A DNA stretch of 15,088 nucleotides from JBGPYM01 sp041493205 (GTDB lineage Bacteria; Bacteroidota; Ignavibacteria; UBA10030; UBA6906). Where the stretch lies: assembly GCA_041493205.1 (NCBI GenBank), contig JBGPYM010000047.1:1-15088 (forward strand). Reading direction: 5' to 3'. The translations under genes and the position numbers were made by a program. Position 1 is the first letter of the stretch. Each line of letters starts with the position of its first letter. The notes under the pieces are model-generated. The model saw only the letters and a list, made by a program, of their open reading frames with translations. It had not been told where the DNA came from and did no database searches. Positions 14,118 to 15,088 of this stretch are shown in pieces.

Positions 14118-15088
14118 GACGTCCCCCCTATTTTATCCCCGAGATACCGTTCCAGCCCGTCCATGCCGACCCGTTCCTGCTGCATCGAGTCGCGCTCACG
14201 CACGGTGACCGTCCGGTCCTGCAACGTCTGCGAATCCACGGTGATGCAAAACGGCGTGCCGGCCTCGTCCTGCCGGCGGTATCGCCGGCCGACGGCGCCG
14301 CTGTCGTCGTAGAACACGCGCTGGTGCCGCCGGATTCCCGCCGTAATGTTCCGCGCGATGTCCTGCATACCGTCTCGATTGACGAGCGGGAACACCGCCG
14401 CCTTGACGGGTGCGAGTTTCGGGTGCAGGCCGAGAACCACCCGGGTCTCGGTCTTGCCGTCTGCCGTCGGCGCTTCCTCTTCCCTGTACGCGTCCACGAG
14501 GAAGGCCATGAACGACCTGCTTGCGCCCGCGGAGGTTTCGATGATGAACGGCGTGTATTTCTCCTTCGACTGCTCGTCGAAATACTTCATCGATTTTCCG
14601 GAAAACTCCTCGTGGCGGGTGAGATCGAAATCCGTCCGGTTATGGATCCCCTCGATCTCCCCCCAGCCGAACGGAAAAGCATATTCGATGTCGTATGCAT
14701 CCTTGGCGTAGTGTGCAAGCTTGTCTGGTTCGTGCCGGCGGAACTGGAGCTTGTCGCGCGTCATGCCGAGGGCGTGAAACCAGGCGAGGCGCTGTTCCTT
14801 CCAGTAGGAGAACCATTCCTCGTCGCTCCCGGGCTTCACGAAGAACTGCATCTCCATCTGTTCGAATTCCCGGGTGCGGAACAGGAAGTTTTTCGTGTTG
14901 ATTTCGTTGCGGAATGCTTTGCCGATCTGGGCGATCCCGAACGGGGGCTTCTGGCGCGACGATGACTGGACGTTCAGAAAATTGACGAAGATGCCCTGCG
15001 CGGTTTCCGGCCGGAGATAGACCGCCCCGGAAGAATCTTCCACCGGTCCGATGAATGTCCGGAACATAAGGTTGAACTGGCGCGCCTC
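14114..15088 (-). CDS. glyS: Glycyl-tRNA synthetase (single-chain, alpha2 type), C-terminal 324 residues
   Basis: The frame is open to the right edge; the 5' part (motif 1 and start) is outside the window. The visible part begins EARQFNLMFRTFIGP and contains YLRPETAQGIFVNF, motif 2 (FRNEINTKNFLFRTREFEQMEMQFF), the glycine-site region EIEGIHNRTDFDL and motif 3 (FIIETSAGASRSFMAFL). The anticodon-binding domain follows from about GLHPKLAPVKAAVFPL to the end. This is the class II homodimeric form, not the alpha2-beta2 glyQ/glyS form of E. coli. It charges tRNA-Gly in the cytoplasm. It lies upstream of, and overlaps by four bases, the lipoprotein gene, so it heads or precedes the envelope-protein operon. 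Confidence 0.96.
   Translation of the reverse strand, partial: EARQFNLMFRTFIGPVEDSSGAVYLRPETAQGIFVNFLNVQSSSRQKPPFGIAQIGKAFRNEINTKNFLFRTREFEQMEMQFFVKPGSDEEWFSYWKEQRLAWFHALGMTRDKLQFRRHEPDKLAHYAKDAYDIEYAFPFGWGEIEGIHNRTDFDLTRHEEFSGKSMKYFDEQSKEKYTPFIIETSAGASRSFMAFLVDAYREEEAPTADGKTETRVVLGLHPKLAPVKAAVFPLVNRDGMQDIARNITAGIRRHQRVFYDDSGAVGRRYRRQDEAGTPFCITVDSQTLQDRTVTVRERDSMQQERVGMDGLERYLGDKIGGTS

Noticed and set aside
1..15088. CRISPR arrays, insertion sequences, tRNA or rRNA genes, integrated elements
   Set aside because: No regularly spaced repeats, transposase motifs, tRNA-like folds or compositional breaks were seen; nearly all sequence is explained by ordinary genes.

Overview
The window is GC-rich, densely coded bacterial chromosome. 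It reads as an FCB-group (Bacteroidota/Ignavibacteria-Chlorobi type) didermal bacterium, probably uncultured. The markers for this are a GWxTD-domain secreted protein, a PorV/PorQ-type outer-membrane protein, a single-chain (alpha2-type) glycyl-tRNA synthetase and a predicted lipoprotein. The two best promoter candidates fit the TTG-N20-TAnnTT spacing seen in Bacteroidota. No mobile element, CRISPR array, rRNA or tRNA was found, and no gene-free stretch exceeds about 160 bases.

Left block, plus strand (1-4908): the 3' end of a DHH/DHHA1 phosphoesterase (NrnA-like), then leucyl aminopeptidase pepA, a GWxTD-domain exported protein, pdxA (vitamin B6 synthesis) and an FtsE-type ABC ATPase. Three of the four junctions are ATGA stop/start overlaps. 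The fourth (pepA to GWxTD) has a 35-base gap with a near-perfect Shine-Dalgarno and a GTG start. It looks like one translationally coupled operon.

Middle block, minus strand (9309 down to 4912): rpmE (zinc-type L31), a terminator-like hairpin, then rsmB, kbl, mrp and an Nfu-type Fe-S scaffold gene. mrp and nfu form an iron-sulfur assembly pair. The last gene converges on ftsE with 3 bases between stop codons. The 161-base divergent region between rpmE and the porQ-like gene carries a candidate promoter for each.

Right block: a PorQ-like gene on plus (9471-10415), whose stop codon abuts that of a minus-strand operon running from beyond the right edge. In transcription order this is glyS (partial), an FN3-like lipoprotein, a CPBP membrane protease, a TPR protein with an Iml2/TTC39-like signature, and a ZIP metal transporter. 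glyS/lipoprotein and CPBP/TPR are joined by 4-base ATGA/GTGA overlaps.

The most interesting points are a CPBP gene whose conserved N-terminus extends upstream of any standard start codon, a PdxA with a substrate-binding His replaced by Gln, a terminator-like hairpin in the rsmB leader, a small tandem-repeat element of a dispersed-repeat type before mrp, and the unusual glyS-linked envelope cluster. I found no clear new defence or mobile system.
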